NCBI RefSeq assembly: GCF_013141715.1
Contig: NZ_WHOA01000241.1
Location: 372,001 to 436,000 of the forward strand
DNA: 64,000 nucleotides
Source: Paenibacillus phytorum
Lineage (GTDB): Bacteria; Bacillota; Bacilli; Paenibacillales; NBRC-103111
Direction: 5' to 3'
A program made the translations under genes and the position numbers. Under the pieces are notes generated by a model. It ran no database searches. It had not been told where the DNA came from and saw nothing but the letters and a program-made list of their open reading frames with translations. This document shows positions 1 to 8,120 of this stretch, in pieces; position 1 is the first letter of the stretch; every line of letters begins with the position of its first letter.

Positions 1-352
1 GCTTAGCACTTCCATCGCAGAGAAAGTAATTGGGCGTCAGTTAACTTTAAATCCAGAATGGGTCATTGATTTAATTCAGATGGTACTTTCACGTAGACGA
101 GAAAAAGGAATTATCGCGCTTTGTGTAGCACCTTCACAGTTTGCGTACATCCAAGATGCACGCGAAGAGTTATTAACTTCCATTGATTCACAAGCAGAAT
201 TACAAATTATCCCGGACTCTACGGTACAAGACCGTGGCTGTGTGATACGTTCCTCATTTGGAAGCATTGATGCCAGAATTGATACTCAGTTAAAAGAGAT
301 TAAGTCGGCGCTAAGACAATTGGCAACTCAAAGTGAGGTATCCGAGTTATGA
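1..352 (+). CDS. fliH: FliH, flagellar export ATPase regulator (3' part only)
   Basis: The reading frame is open from base 2 to the stop at 350-352, giving the last 116 residues; the 5' end lies outside the window. The visible part begins LSTSIAEKVIGRQL and ends KSALRQLATQSEVSEL, the C-terminal globular region typical of FliH (HrpE/YscL superfamily). FliH binds the FliI ATPase as a dimer and holds it at the C-ring beneath the type III export gate. The stop overlaps the fliI start (ATGA), so the two are translationally coupled. An internal ATG at 80 is not the gene start because the homologous frame continues upstream. Identification rests on the C-terminal sequence and position before fliI. 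Confidence 0.9.
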   Translation, partial: LSTSIAEKVIGRQLTLNPEWVIDLIQMVLSRRREKGIIALCVAPSQFAYIQDAREELLTSIDSQAELQIIPDSTVQDRGCVIRSSFGSIDARIDTQLKEIKSALRQLATQSEVSEL

Positions 353-1674
353 GCAGCAAGCTGCCAAATGCTGATAAATACAAGGAGCATCTACATACGA
401 TTGATCCGATTCGAGTGAACGGTAAAGTGACGCAGGTGATAGGGCTGACAGTTGAGTCGGAAGGTCCTGATGTGAGCATTGGCGATCTTTGCTACATATA
501 TCCGCACAAGTCTAACAAGCCGCTAAAGGCTGAGGTCGTTGGATTTCGAAGCAATAAAGTAGTCCTAATGCCACTCGGTGATTTGGATGCAATAGGTCCT
601 GGATGCGATGTCGTAGGCACCGGGAAGCCTCTTACTGTCCAAGTTGGGCATGAGCTGCTTGGTAAGGTTTTAGATGGTCTGGGACAACCCTTAGATGGTT
701 CATTCCTACCTTCTAGAATGGCACAATATTCAACGAATAATGTGCCCGGAAACCCGTTAACACGTCCACGCGTTCTGATTCCAATTTCGGTTGGTGTTCG
801 CTGTATTGATGGCTTATTAACAATTGGTAAGGGTCAGCGTGTCGGTATCTTTGCTGGATCAGGTGTTGGTAAAAGTACGTTGATGGGTATGATTGCCCGT
901 AATACATCCGCTGATGTCAACGTAATTGCTCTTATTGGTGAGCGTGGTAGAGAGGTTCTGGACTTTATTGAAAGAGATTTAGGTCCTGAAGGACTTGCCC
1001 GATCCGTTGTGATTGTTGCAACGTCAGATCAACCCGCTTTGATCCGAATCAAAGGTGCGATGATTGCAACTAGTATTGCCGAATATTTCAGAGATCGCGG
1101 ATTGAATGTCATGATGATGATGGATTCGGTCACTCGTTTTGCTATGGCACAGCGTGAAGTCGGACTTGCTGTTGGAGAACCTCCAGCCACACGTGGTTAT
1201 ACGCCTTCGGTTTTTGCCATGCTTCCGCGGCTTTTAGAACGTTCAGGTACGGGGCCAAAGGGCTCCATTACCGCTTTTTATACCGTGCTTGTTGATGGGG
1301 ATGACATGAATGAGCCTATCGCTGATGCTGTGCGAGGTATTTTGGACGGACATATTGTCCTAAATCGCAGTATTGCTAATAAGGGTCATTATCCAGCCAT
1401 CGATGTTTTATCCAGCGTAAGCCGAGTCATGAAAGAAATTGTTCCTACTGAACACATGGAAGCAGCTGATCAATTGAAGCGACTTCTTTCTATATATAAA
1501 GATTCGGAAGATCTTATCAATATAGGGGCGTACCAAAAAGGTTCTAACCCAAATATTGATATCGCTATGGATAATATCGAGGCAATATGGGATTTCACGA
1601 AGCAAAAAACCTCTGAGAAGTTGACGTTTGAAGAAGCTCAACAACGTTTGATTCATGAATTTTATAAGGGATGA
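349..1674 (+). CDS. fliI: FliI, flagellum-specific ATP synthase-like export ATPase
   Basis: 441 residues, normal family length. The Walker A loop GSGVGKST is at residues 170-177, the IGERGREV segment at about 197-203 and the Walker B strand MMMMDSVTRFA near 255-265; this is the F1-beta/FliI/YscN pattern. The N-terminal barrel spans roughly 1-95. FliI hydrolyses ATP to unload chaperone-substrate complexes at the FlhA/FlhB export gate in the cytoplasm. The start ATG overlaps the fliH stop. fliJ follows 9 nt downstream, preserving the FliH-FliI-FliJ export ATPase module. Nothing in the catalytic core looks altered. Confidence 0.97.
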   Translation: MSSKLPNADKYKEHLHTIDPIRVNGKVTQVIGLTVESEGPDVSIGDLCYIYPHKSNKPLKAEVVGFRSNKVVLMPLGDLDAIGPGCDVVGTGKPLTVQVGHELLGKVLDGLGQPLDGSFLPSRMAQYSTNNVPGNPLTRPRVLIPISVGVRCIDGLLTIGKGQRVGIFAGSGVGKSTLMGMIARNTSADVNVIALIGERGREVLDFIERDLGPEGLARSVVIVATSDQPALIRIKGAMIATSIAEYFRDRGLNVMMMMDSVTRFAMAQREVGLAVGEPPATRGYTPSVFAMLPRLLERSGTGPKGSITAFYTVLVDGDDMNEPIADAVRGILDGHIVLNRSIANKGHYPAIDVLSSVSRVMKEIVPTEHMEAADQLKRLLSIYKDSEDLINIGAYQKGSNPNIDIAMDNIEAIWDFTKQKTSEKLTFEEAQQRLIHEFYKG

Positions 1675-1683
1675 GGCTCCTGA

Positions 1684-2127
1684 ATGAATTTTCGTTATTC
1701 TTTCCAGCAAATTGTCGATTTGAAAAACAATGAACGAACACAGGCAGAGTGGATTCTGTCTGAGGCAATGGGGCAACTAAGGAACGAAGAAACGAGCTTG
1801 CATGGATTGTTTGAGCAAAAAGATAGCCTTCATGACGAAATGGCGAGTGTTTCTAGCAGTTCGGTGTCCATCTCCAAGATGCTGTTGATGCAAAACTACA
1901 TGAATCATGTTGATCAACAGATTGCTCGCAAGCATTTGGATGTGCAGCAAGCACAGCATGTCGTGCTCAAAAAGCAGGAACATCTTTCGGAAAGAATGAT
2001 TGATGAGAAGGTATGGTCGAAGGCAAGAGAGAAGGCTTACAACCAATTTCAATCTTTTGTCGCCAAAAAAGAGCAAGAAGCTCTAGATGAAATGGCCACC
2101 AACCGTTTCAGACGACTAACGTATTGA
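1684..2127 (+). CDS. fliJ: FliJ, flagellar export stalk/chaperone-escort protein
   Basis: 147 residues, close to the 147 of B. subtilis FliJ. The protein is almost entirely charged helix with heptad-like spacing (for example MNFRYSFQQIVDLKNNERTQ at the N-terminus), as expected for the antiparallel coiled coil of FliJ, the gamma-subunit-like stalk of the FliI ring. FliJ families diverge strongly in sequence, so the call rests on length, coiled-coil character, the N-terminal FxFxxxLxLK-like motif and the position right after fliI. The gene ends 24 nt before the MotE-like gene, which has its own GGAGGGAAGAGG ribosome site. Confidence 0.88.
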   Translation: MNFRYSFQQIVDLKNNERTQAEWILSEAMGQLRNEETSLHGLFEQKDSLHDEMASVSSSSVSISKMLLMQNYMNHVDQQIARKHLDVQQAQHVVLKKQEHLSERMIDEKVWSKAREKAYNQFQSFVAKKEQEALDEMATNRFRRLTY

Positions 2128-2151
2128 AGAAGGCAAAGGAGGGAAGAGGAG

Positions 2152-3069
2152 ATGGCCGATACAAGCATAGAAGGTGCATCTTATAGTGCACTGGAACGAT
2201 TTCTGATATGGTTTGTCATCCCCTTTGTGTTTACGGCAGTTTTGCTTTTCGTACTCTTGTCAATATTTGATTATGATATCAAAAGCAGTATACAGAAGGC
2301 TCTGCACAATACACCGGTCATTGGGACAATCGTCCCTGCTCCCAAAGAAAAAGCATTAGTGACTAGCGATGGTAAAGTACCGACTTCTGAGCAAAGCATC
2401 AAGAATAAAGATGAAGAGATTACGAAGCTAAACACAAGAATAGCTGAACTTCAAACGGCATTGCAGAAAGCTGATTCGACAACCGAACAGAAGGATCTTT
2501 CATTGAAAGATGCTCAGGCGAAGTTAACCGAACTGGAAGAGAAGCTGAAGAATAAGACGCAAACCGAAGAAGAATACAACAATCAAATTACTCAAATTGC
2601 GAGTATGTATTCTAAAATGAATCCAAGTAAAGCGGCCCCTATCATTGAAGCATTGACACCTAAAGAAATGGTACTAGTCTTTTCAATGATGAAAGCAGAT
2701 AGCCGTGGAGCAATTCTTGAAAAAATGGACCCGACTAAAGCGGCTGAGGCATCTATTGGGGTTAAGGATGTTGTTCCAGCTCGCGATAAACAAATCGCTG
2801 CCTTGCAAGAGAGATTGGCAACGAATGGAGCAAAAGACTCGACCAAGGCTGCAACATCCGTAAGTAAATCAGATTTAGGGCAAACTTTTGCCAACATGAC
2901 GCCAAAAAGTGCTTCAAATGTTTTACTGGAAATGAATAAATCTAATCCTGATAAAGTGTTAGCTATTCTCAGTGGGATGGATAACGCTTCTCGTTCTAAA
3001 GTAATGTCTTCTTTGTCAGACGCAAATAAAGAAATCGCAGCCTCAATTACAGCTAAACTTGTTCAGTAA
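2152..3069 (+). CDS. Membrane-anchored coiled-coil protein with MgtE-N-like domain (YlxF/MotE type)
   Basis: 305 residues. A hydrophobic segment at about residues 18-42 (FLIWFVIPFVFTAVLLFVLL) predicts a single N-terminal membrane anchor. Residues about 80-145 are charged coiled coil (IKNKDEEITKLNTRIAELQ), followed by a helical MgtE-N/FliG-like repeat region with MYSKMNPSKAAPIIEALTP near 160-180 and a similar FANMTPKSASNVLLEMNKS near 245-265. In B. subtilis the gene in this slot is ylxF; related proteins are called MotE and are thought to act at the motor or in flagellar assembly. The two related helical repeats suggest an internal duplication. The exact role is not established. Confidence 0.8.
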   Translation: MADTSIEGASYSALERFLIWFVIPFVFTAVLLFVLLSIFDYDIKSSIQKALHNTPVIGTIVPAPKEKALVTSDGKVPTSEQSIKNKDEEITKLNTRIAELQTALQKADSTTEQKDLSLKDAQAKLTELEEKLKNKTQTEEEYNNQITQIASMYSKMNPSKAAPIIEALTPKEMVLVFSMMKADSRGAILEKMDPTKAAEASIGVKDVVPARDKQIAALQERLATNGAKDSTKAATSVSKSDLGQTFANMTPKSASNVLLEMNKSNPDKVLAILSGMDNASRSKVMSSLSDANKEIAASITAKLVQ

Positions 3070-3101
3070 TGTCATTGATTTCACGAAGGGAGGTGAAAAA
3101 A

Positions 3102-4541
3102 ATGGACGTACAAATGCCAACAGTACCTACTGGAAAAACGGTTTCAACAGCAACAGGTAAAGCAAGTACGACTGAAACGGCTACCAAAGATACTTCTTTT
3201 AATCAAGTATTAGATGGTCGAATTGTACAAGAGAGTGCTTCTGGTGATGTAAATGATTCCGATCCAGCCCTTTCTCTGAACATGCTGCTTCAAATGCTTC
3301 AAAGCTTGGTATTGCCCCTTCAAGGTGCCGCTGTACAGGAGGTCGGACAAGGGACGGAAGATCAACCTCTACCAGAAATGCTTTTGGAGGCAATGAACAG
3401 TAATCCTGCGCTAGCTGAACAATTATTACAAGATCCCAATGTAAAGAAGTGGTTTGAAGATGCTGAGCAATTGTTAAGTACACTTGGCGATGCTCAATCT
3501 AACGCGGCTTTCGCACTGCCGAATGGATTGAATCTTCAGCCTGCAGATACATTAAACTTACAGGCTCAGAATACTTTGCTTACACTGACAACTCTGACTA
3601 AACAGCAGCCTGACAATCCTATTTTGAAGTTTTTGAACGAGGATTTACTTAGCACTATTGGGCCTTTGCTTCCAGAATTGATGGCGACTCTGAAGGGACC
3701 AACATCAATAACTGTTGCAACAACGAATACGTCTAAGACTCTTGAAGGTTTAGTAGAAGGAAGTAAAAGTGATTCCTCATCTGTTGACAGAGCTAGTCAT
3801 GTTAAACAGGCGAAAAAGTTTGGTGTTGAGCAGAAGATAGATGGAGATTCATTTACACTCGTGCAACCAACAAAGTCAAAACTTGAGCTTTTAGCAATCA
3901 AGAATGTACTTCACGCACCAGTTATCGAGTCAACTACAACATCCGAAGAGTCATTAGTAGATCTAGTTGATTTGCCAACTGAAACCGCTACTGCAACGAA
4001 TAACATTGTTACGATAGGTGATCTGCAGAAATCACAACAGGCCTCTATTGCAGTTGATAAAGTGCCAACAACAACGATTAATGCAGCGAATTTTACAGAA
4101 GAAATGACAGAGCATGTTTTGAAGAATATGAAGATTACGATGGCTGGCGGTTTTTCTGAAGCTAAACTATCTTTATTCCCTAAAAATCTCGGTCATATTG
4201 ATGTAAGAATTTCGATGCAGGATGGACAACTGATTGCACAATTTGCTGCAGATTCCTTAGCTGGTAAACAGATGTTGGAAAGTCAGCTTCCACAGTTAAG
4301 ACAAGCACTTCAAACACAAGGTTTGCAAGTTGAGAAGCTTGAGGTCACTCAAAATCAAAACATGCAATCCAGTATGTTCCAAGATCAACGTCAACAGCAA
4401 ACATTTGGTCAATCTCAGCATCAAAGCAAAAATGGATCAAGTAACTACGATGAAGATTCACTTGATTTTAATCAAGAAATAGAAAATGTAGCTCAAATAC
4501 GAACTGCAGTTAATGGAAACTCCTTCGATGTTATTGCCTAG
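3102..4541 (+). CDS. fliK: FliK, hook-length control protein
   Basis: I chose the ATG at 3102 (479 residues) because GGGAGGTG at 3088-3095 sits 6 nt upstream; an ATG at 3069 overlaps the previous stop but has no spaced SD. The N-terminal two thirds are low-complexity and poorly conserved, as in FliK rulers. The C-terminal Flg_hook domain, about residues 345-425, is clear: an AKLSLFPKNLGHIDVRI segment and a downstream leucine-rich helix ending GLQVEKLEVTQ. FliK is exported and measures hook length, then switches FlhB specificity through this C-terminal domain. The very C-terminus is Gln-rich. It precedes flgD, as in B. subtilis. Confidence 0.92.
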   Translation: MDVQMPTVPTGKTVSTATGKASTTETATKDTSFNQVLDGRIVQESASGDVNDSDPALSLNMLLQMLQSLVLPLQGAAVQEVGQGTEDQPLPEMLLEAMNSNPALAEQLLQDPNVKKWFEDAEQLLSTLGDAQSNAAFALPNGLNLQPADTLNLQAQNTLLTLTTLTKQQPDNPILKFLNEDLLSTIGPLLPELMATLKGPTSITVATTNTSKTLEGLVEGSKSDSSSVDRASHVKQAKKFGVEQKIDGDSFTLVQPTKSKLELLAIKNVLHAPVIESTTTSEESLVDLVDLPTETATATNNIVTIGDLQKSQQASIAVDKVPTTTINAANFTEEMTEHVLKNMKITMAGGFSEAKLSLFPKNLGHIDVRISMQDGQLIAQFAADSLAGKQMLESQLPQLRQALQTQGLQVEKLEVTQNQNMQSSMFQDQRQQQTFGQSQHQSKNGSSNYDEDSLDFNQEIENVAQIRTAVNGNSFDVIA

Positions 4542-4576
4542 AAAGCAATAAATGTGAAGAAGTTGGAGGTGAAAGT

Positions 4577-5020
4577 GTGGCTACAGCCCCGATTTCAGGT
4601 AATGTTGCCGATTTGATCAATTCCGGCAAAAATGCAAAAAGCAAAGATAAAGACAACAATACATTAGGCAAAGATGATTTCCTTAAAATCTTGATTACTC
4701 AACTTCAAAATCAAGACCCAACGCAACCTTTGCAAGATAAAGAGTTTATTGCACAAATGGCGCAATTCACATCCGTAGAGCAACTTACGAATATGGCTGG
4801 TGAAATGAAGCTAATGCGTCAATCTCTTGGTTTTGTTTCAGGCTTGATTGGGAAATCGATCACATGGACGGATATCGATTCATCTGGAGCATCTGTCGAA
4901 AAGTCGGGTGTTATTGATTCCATTACATTCAAGGACGGAAATCAATACGCCAATGTGAAGGGAGTGGAAATTTCTCTTGACAAGCTCAAGAAAATTGAGA
5001 ATGTTGGAGAAACCAAATGA
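4577..5020 (+). CDS. flgD: FlgD, hook cap/scaffold protein (short form)
   Basis: 147 residues with a GTG start preceded by TGGAGGTGAAA. The family signature is at residues about 30-70: LGKDDFLKILITQLQNQDP followed by PLQDKEFIAQMAQFTSVEQL. This N-terminal half is needed for export and hook assembly. The protein is short compared with the enterobacterial form (about 230 residues) but similar to the B. subtilis FlgD of about 140 residues; the C-terminal part is a reduced Tudor/Fn3-like segment. FlgD caps the growing hook so FlgE monomers can polymerise. The stop overlaps the next gene as ATGA. Confidence 0.95.
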   Translation: MATAPISGNVADLINSGKNAKSKDKDNNTLGKDDFLKILITQLQNQDPTQPLQDKEFIAQMAQFTSVEQLTNMAGEMKLMRQSLGFVSGLIGKSITWTDIDSSGASVEKSGVIDSITFKDGNQYANVKGVEISLDKLKKIENVGETK

Positions 5021-5403
5021 CAGAGAGAATATCCATAGGGCAGCTTTATCCTAATGCGGTTTCTCCTGCGTCTACGAGACGAACACCTGTACAGCAGCCG
5101 GCATCCAATTCCGGTATTCCAACTTTTCAGAAACTTCTTCAGGAGCAATTTGTTCGTTTCAGTCATCATGCAGAGGTTAGACTGAAAGAGAGAGATATTC
5201 AATTAAAGCCAGAGCAATTGGATAAGCTTAACAAAGCAATCGACAAGGCTGCTGCAAAAGGTGCTAAGGATGCGCTTATGATTCTGGGTGGCAATGCTTT
5301 AATTGTTAATGTTCCTAACCGAACTGTTGTGACGGCGCTTGATGGAAATGCAATGAATGAACATGTATTTACACAAATAGATAGTGCCATTATTATTTCT
5401 TAA
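5017..5403 (+). CDS. Conserved flagellar-operon protein, TIGR02530 family
   Basis: 128 residues. The central part, FSHHAEVRLKERDIQLKPEQ onwards, followed by LDKLNKAIDKAAAKGAKDAL, and the C-terminal half with NVPNRTVVTALDGNAMNEHV match my memory of TIGR02530, a family found between flgD and flgE in many Firmicutes flagellar operons. No membrane segment, signal peptide or enzymatic motif is visible. Its conserved location and coupling (ATGA overlap with flgD) suggest a role in hook assembly or hook-protein handling, but this is inference; the molecular function is not known to me. An 89-nt gap with imperfect inverted repeats separates it from flgE. Confidence 0.82.
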   Translation: MTERISIGQLYPNAVSPASTRRTPVQQPASNSGIPTFQKLLQEQFVRFSHHAEVRLKERDIQLKPEQLDKLNKAIDKAAAKGAKDALMILGGNALIVNVPNRTVVTALDGNAMNEHVFTQIDSAIIIS

Positions 5404-5492
5404 CCATCAGGCTCGACCGTGCAGGAAGCCTGGGGCTGTGGAGCGATAGAAGCAGCTCATTTTATTTTTAATCCGATTAGGAGGCCTATTAG
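5404..5492 (+). other. Intercistronic region with imperfect inverted repeats before flgE
   Basis: This 89-nt gap is the longest inside the flagellar operon. CAGGCT at 5408-5413 can pair with AGCCTG at 5427-5432. GGGCTG at about 5433-5438 can alternatively pair, with one wobble, with CAGCTC near 5453-5458, and a T-rich run (ATTTTATTTTT) follows. This could be a weak terminator or an mRNA processing stem that sets the level of hook protein mRNA relative to upstream genes. The stems are short with large loops, so confidence is low. The flgE SD (TTAGGAGGCC) lies at its end. Confidence 0.35.
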
Positions 5493-6317
5493 ATGTTAAG
5501 ATCTTTGTACTCAGGCGTTTCAGGTATGCGTGGTTTTCAAACGAAATTAGATGTTATCGGTAATAATATCGCAAACGTAAATACCATCGGATTCAAAGGC
5601 AGCCGTGTTATGTTCAAAGATATTCTTAGTCAAACCGTTGCTGGTGTTAGTGCTGCCGATGAGAACCGCGGTGGTGTGAATGCTCAGCAAGTAGGATTAG
5701 GTGTTAGTTTGGCAGCTATTGATACAATACATACGGCTGGAAGTGCAATGACAACGAATGTGACTACTGATTTGCGTATAAACGGTGACGGATTCTTTGC
5801 TGTAGGGACAACGGAGCAGGTTGACACGCCATACTTGACAAGATCAGGTAATTTCACTTTAGATGCTACCAGAAATCTTGTTAATGCTGAAGGACTTCAT
5901 GTTATGGGTGCTGAAGGTGCTGGTCCGATAGTGCTTCCTGATGATATTGTTTCATTCTCAATAGCACAAAACGGAGATATTATTGGTGTTAACAATACAG
6001 GAGCAACGGTTACTACAGGTCAGAAAGTTGGCGTCGTTAAAGTAATTAACCCTTCTGGTCTTGAGAAAATTGGTGGGAATTTGTATCGCATGACAGCTAA
6101 TGCGAACCCAGACCCAGAGACAATTACAGTTGGTGCACCAGGTAATCCAGAAACGGGAACAGGGACACTGATCTCAGGACAATTGGAAATGTCGAACGTT
6201 GACTTAACAGGTGAATTCACCGAAATGATTATTGCTCAACGTGGTTTCCAAGCGAATTCTCGGATTATCACGACTTCGGATGAAGTGCTACAAGAAGTCG
6301 TTAATCTTAAACGTTAA
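5493..6317 (+). CDS. flgE: FlgE, flagellar hook protein (short Gram-positive form)
   Basis: 274 residues. The N-terminus MLRSLYSGVSGMRGFQTKLD and the NNIANVNTIGFKGSR segment (about residues 27-41) are the rod/hook axial signature. The C-terminal heptad region, VDLTGEFTEMIIAQRGFQAN to the end, forms the inner tube with the N-terminus. The length is close to the B. subtilis hook protein (about 264), which older annotation calls FlgG. Position after flgD and before swrD supports hook rather than distal rod. Secreted through the flagellar type III pathway and polymerised under the FlgD cap. FlgG is the alternative name, but FlgE is favoured by synteny. Confidence 0.9.
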   Translation: MLRSLYSGVSGMRGFQTKLDVIGNNIANVNTIGFKGSRVMFKDILSQTVAGVSAADENRGGVNAQQVGLGVSLAAIDTIHTAGSAMTTNVTTDLRINGDGFFAVGTTEQVDTPYLTRSGNFTLDATRNLVNAEGLHVMGAEGAGPIVLPDDIVSFSIAQNGDIIGVNNTGATVTTGQKVGVVKVINPSGLEKIGGNLYRMTANANPDPETITVGAPGNPETGTGTLISGQLEMSNVDLTGEFTEMIIAQRGFQANSRIITTSDEVLQEVVNLKR

Positions 6318-6336
6318 TCTTAAGGTGATGTGAAAG

Positions 6337-6355
6337 AGGGGAGCTAGTCTCCCCT
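6337..6355 (+). other. Intercistronic hairpin between flgE and swrD
   Basis: AGGGGAG (6337-6343), loop CTAGT, CTCCCCT (6349-6355) form a perfect 7-bp GC-rich stem directly after flgE. Only TTATCC follows, with no run of T, so it is not a canonical terminator. A stable stem at the 3' end of the hook-protein message could stabilise it or mark a processing point. The swrD SD (AGGAGGAG) begins about 12 nt downstream. Confidence 0.5.
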
Positions 6356-6378
6356 TATCCTGATACAGGAGGAGAAAC

Positions 6379-6600
6379 ATGATTTCTCTCACTCGTTTAA
6401 ACGGTAAAGCCATTATCCTGAATGCCATACTGATCGAACTTATTGAAGAGACTCCAGACACAATGATCACGTTGACAACAGGTAAGAAAATCACAGTACT
6501 CGAAAAGGCAGAGGTTGTGGTAAGCTTAGTGCGGACCTACATGCAGGAGATTGGCTCAGTGCGAGCGACAATAAAGTCCAGGGATGCGGAGGGTTCGTAA
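6379..6600 (+). CDS. swrD: SwrD/FlbD-family flagellar protein
   Basis: 73 residues. The beginning MISLTRLNGKAIILNAILIE, then ETPDTMITLTTGKKI and VLEKAEVVVSLVRTYMQEIG, is the FlbD (pfam FlbD/YlzI) pattern. In B. subtilis the gene at this place, between flgE and fliL, is swrD, which is needed for full motor torque and swarming. The predicted protein is soluble and largely beta at the N-terminus. An AGGAGGAG SD at 6367-6374 supports the ATG. The stop is directly adjacent to the fliL GTG start with no spacer. The name SwrD is by homology and synteny. Confidence 0.88.
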   Translation: MISLTRLNGKAIILNAILIELIEETPDTMITLTTGKKITVLEKAEVVVSLVRTYMQEIGSVRATIKSRDAEGS

Positions 6601-7086
6601 GTGTTTAAGAACAAAATTTTCATACTCATTGTTTCCATTCTAATTGCAATTACTCTGATTTTGACGGCTGCCTTCGTATTGTGGAACTTTATGGAGAAAA
6701 ATAATCAATCCAAAGACCCTGCGGTACAAGCTCAGGAAGCTGTTGCAAGCGTGAAGCCAACGAAAGCGCCATCTGCGGAAGCTAAAAAGGCAAACACTGC
6801 TATTATTAAAGATATTTTGACGAATTTGTCTGGCAGTCAAAACTTCATTAAAATCAGTTTCGCTTTTGAACTAGAAAATTCAAAGGGTAAGGCAGAGTTT
6901 GATAGTTTGCTGGACTCAGCGGTTAAAGGAACAATCGTACAAGCGCTTGGAGATTTGACAAAAGATCAAATTGAAGGAAGTAAGGGTTCCGACAGTTTAA
7001 TCTCTACGTTAATGAACAAATTAAACCCCTTGCTACATGAGGGTAAAATTAAGCAAATTTGGATAACCGATAAAGTACTTCAATAA
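6601..7086 (+). CDS. fliL: FliL, flagellar motor-associated membrane protein
   Basis: 161 residues from a GTG start at 6601 that abuts the swrD stop. A single N-terminal transmembrane helix is visible at about residues 7-29 (IFILIVSILIAITLILTAAF), followed by a low-complexity Lys/Ala linker and a C-terminal extracytoplasmic domain with NFIKISFAFELENSKGK and a C-terminus of IKQIWITDKVLQ. This is the FliL arrangement; FliL surrounds the stator units and stabilises torque generation. The assignment is helped by position directly before fliM. Sequence conservation in FliL is low outside the anchor, so synteny carries weight. Confidence 0.9.
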   Translation: MFKNKIFILIVSILIAITLILTAAFVLWNFMEKNNQSKDPAVQAQEAVASVKPTKAPSAEAKKANTAIIKDILTNLSGSQNFIKISFAFELENSKGKAEFDSLLDSAVKGTIVQALGDLTKDQIEGSKGSDSLISTLMNKLNPLLHEGKIKQIWITDKVLQ

Positions 7087-7121
7087 CTCGCTGTTGATTT
7101 TGCTTAAAGGAGGTGACTCGA

Positions 7122-8120
7122 ATGGTTGATGTTCTGTCGCAAAATGAGATCGATGCCTTGCTAGCTGCTTTGTCCTCAGGCGAAATGGATGCGGATGAAC
7201 TTAAAAAAGAGGAAACGCAGAAGAAGGTAAGGGCCTATGACTTTAAGAGAGCAGTACGTTTCTCAAAGGATCATATTCGTAGCTTAACCCGGATTCACGA
7301 AAACTTTGCACGATTTTTAACAACGTATTTTTCTGCTCAGCTCCGTACGTTCGTACAGATCAGTGTTGTCCAGGTTGAACAACTACCCTACGACGAATTT
7401 ATTCGTTCGATCCCGAAAATGACCATTTTGAACATCTTTGAAGCGGAGCCTTTAGAGGGTCGAATGGTGCTTGAGGTTCATCCCAATGTCGCATTTGCTA
7501 TGTTGGATCGTTTGTTGGGCGGTGCGGGTACGACCCCAACCAAAATTAATGCTTTAACTGAAATTGAAACGATTGTGATGGAACGTATTTTTAGCAGAGC
7601 ATTCGATAGTTTACAAGAGGCATGGAAGACTGTCATTGATATTCAACCTCGTTTAGAGGCCCTTGAAACAAATCCGCAGTTCATGCAGATTGTTTCACCT
7701 AATGAAACCATTGCGCTAATATCACTTAGTACCAAAATCGGTGATACAACAGGGATGATCAACTTGTGTATCCCTCACGTGGTCATCGAACCCATTATGC
7801 CTCGACTTTCTGTACATCACTGGTTTGTTTCCCAGAAGAAGACGAGAGCACCTGAAGAAGTGGAAGCACTTCAATCGCGCTTGGAAAAAACCAAGCTGCC
7901 TCTCATTGTAGAATTGGGATCGTCCGAAATTTCCATACGTGATTTCCTTGGCTTAGTGCCTGGCGATGTAATCCCGCTGCATAAATCCGTCGAAGATTCG
8001 CTTCAAGTCAAAGTGGGTGAGAAGCTGAAATATCTCGGAAGCCCCGGTACCTTAAAAGGGAAGATGGCTGTACAAATTACAGAAATCGTAAACGAAGGAG
8101 AAGAAGATTATGACGAATAA
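7122..8120 (+). CDS. fliM: FliM, flagellar motor switch protein
   Basis: 332 residues from ATG 7122, which has AAAGGAGGTG at 7106-7115 six nt upstream; a GTG at 7113 lies within that SD and is rejected. The N-terminal VLSQNEIDALLAAL helix is the CheY-P docking motif. The middle domain (about 45-230) is CheC-like without phosphatase motifs, containing VHPNVAFAMLDRLLGG. The C-terminal SpoA domain (about 255-325) includes LGLVPGDVIPLHKS. FliM forms the C-ring with FliG and FliY and sets rotation direction. The stop overlaps the fliY start by 11 nt. Confidence 0.97.
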   Translation: MVDVLSQNEIDALLAALSSGEMDADELKKEETQKKVRAYDFKRAVRFSKDHIRSLTRIHENFARFLTTYFSAQLRTFVQISVVQVEQLPYDEFIRSIPKMTILNIFEAEPLEGRMVLEVHPNVAFAMLDRLLGGAGTTPTKINALTEIETIVMERIFSRAFDSLQEAWKTVIDIQPRLEALETNPQFMQIVSPNETIALISLSTKIGDTTGMINLCIPHVVIEPIMPRLSVHHWFVSQKKTRAPEEVEALQSRLEKTKLPLIVELGSSEISIRDFLGLVPGDVIPLHKSVEDSLQVKVGEKLKYLGSPGTLKGKMAVQITEIVNEGEEDYDE

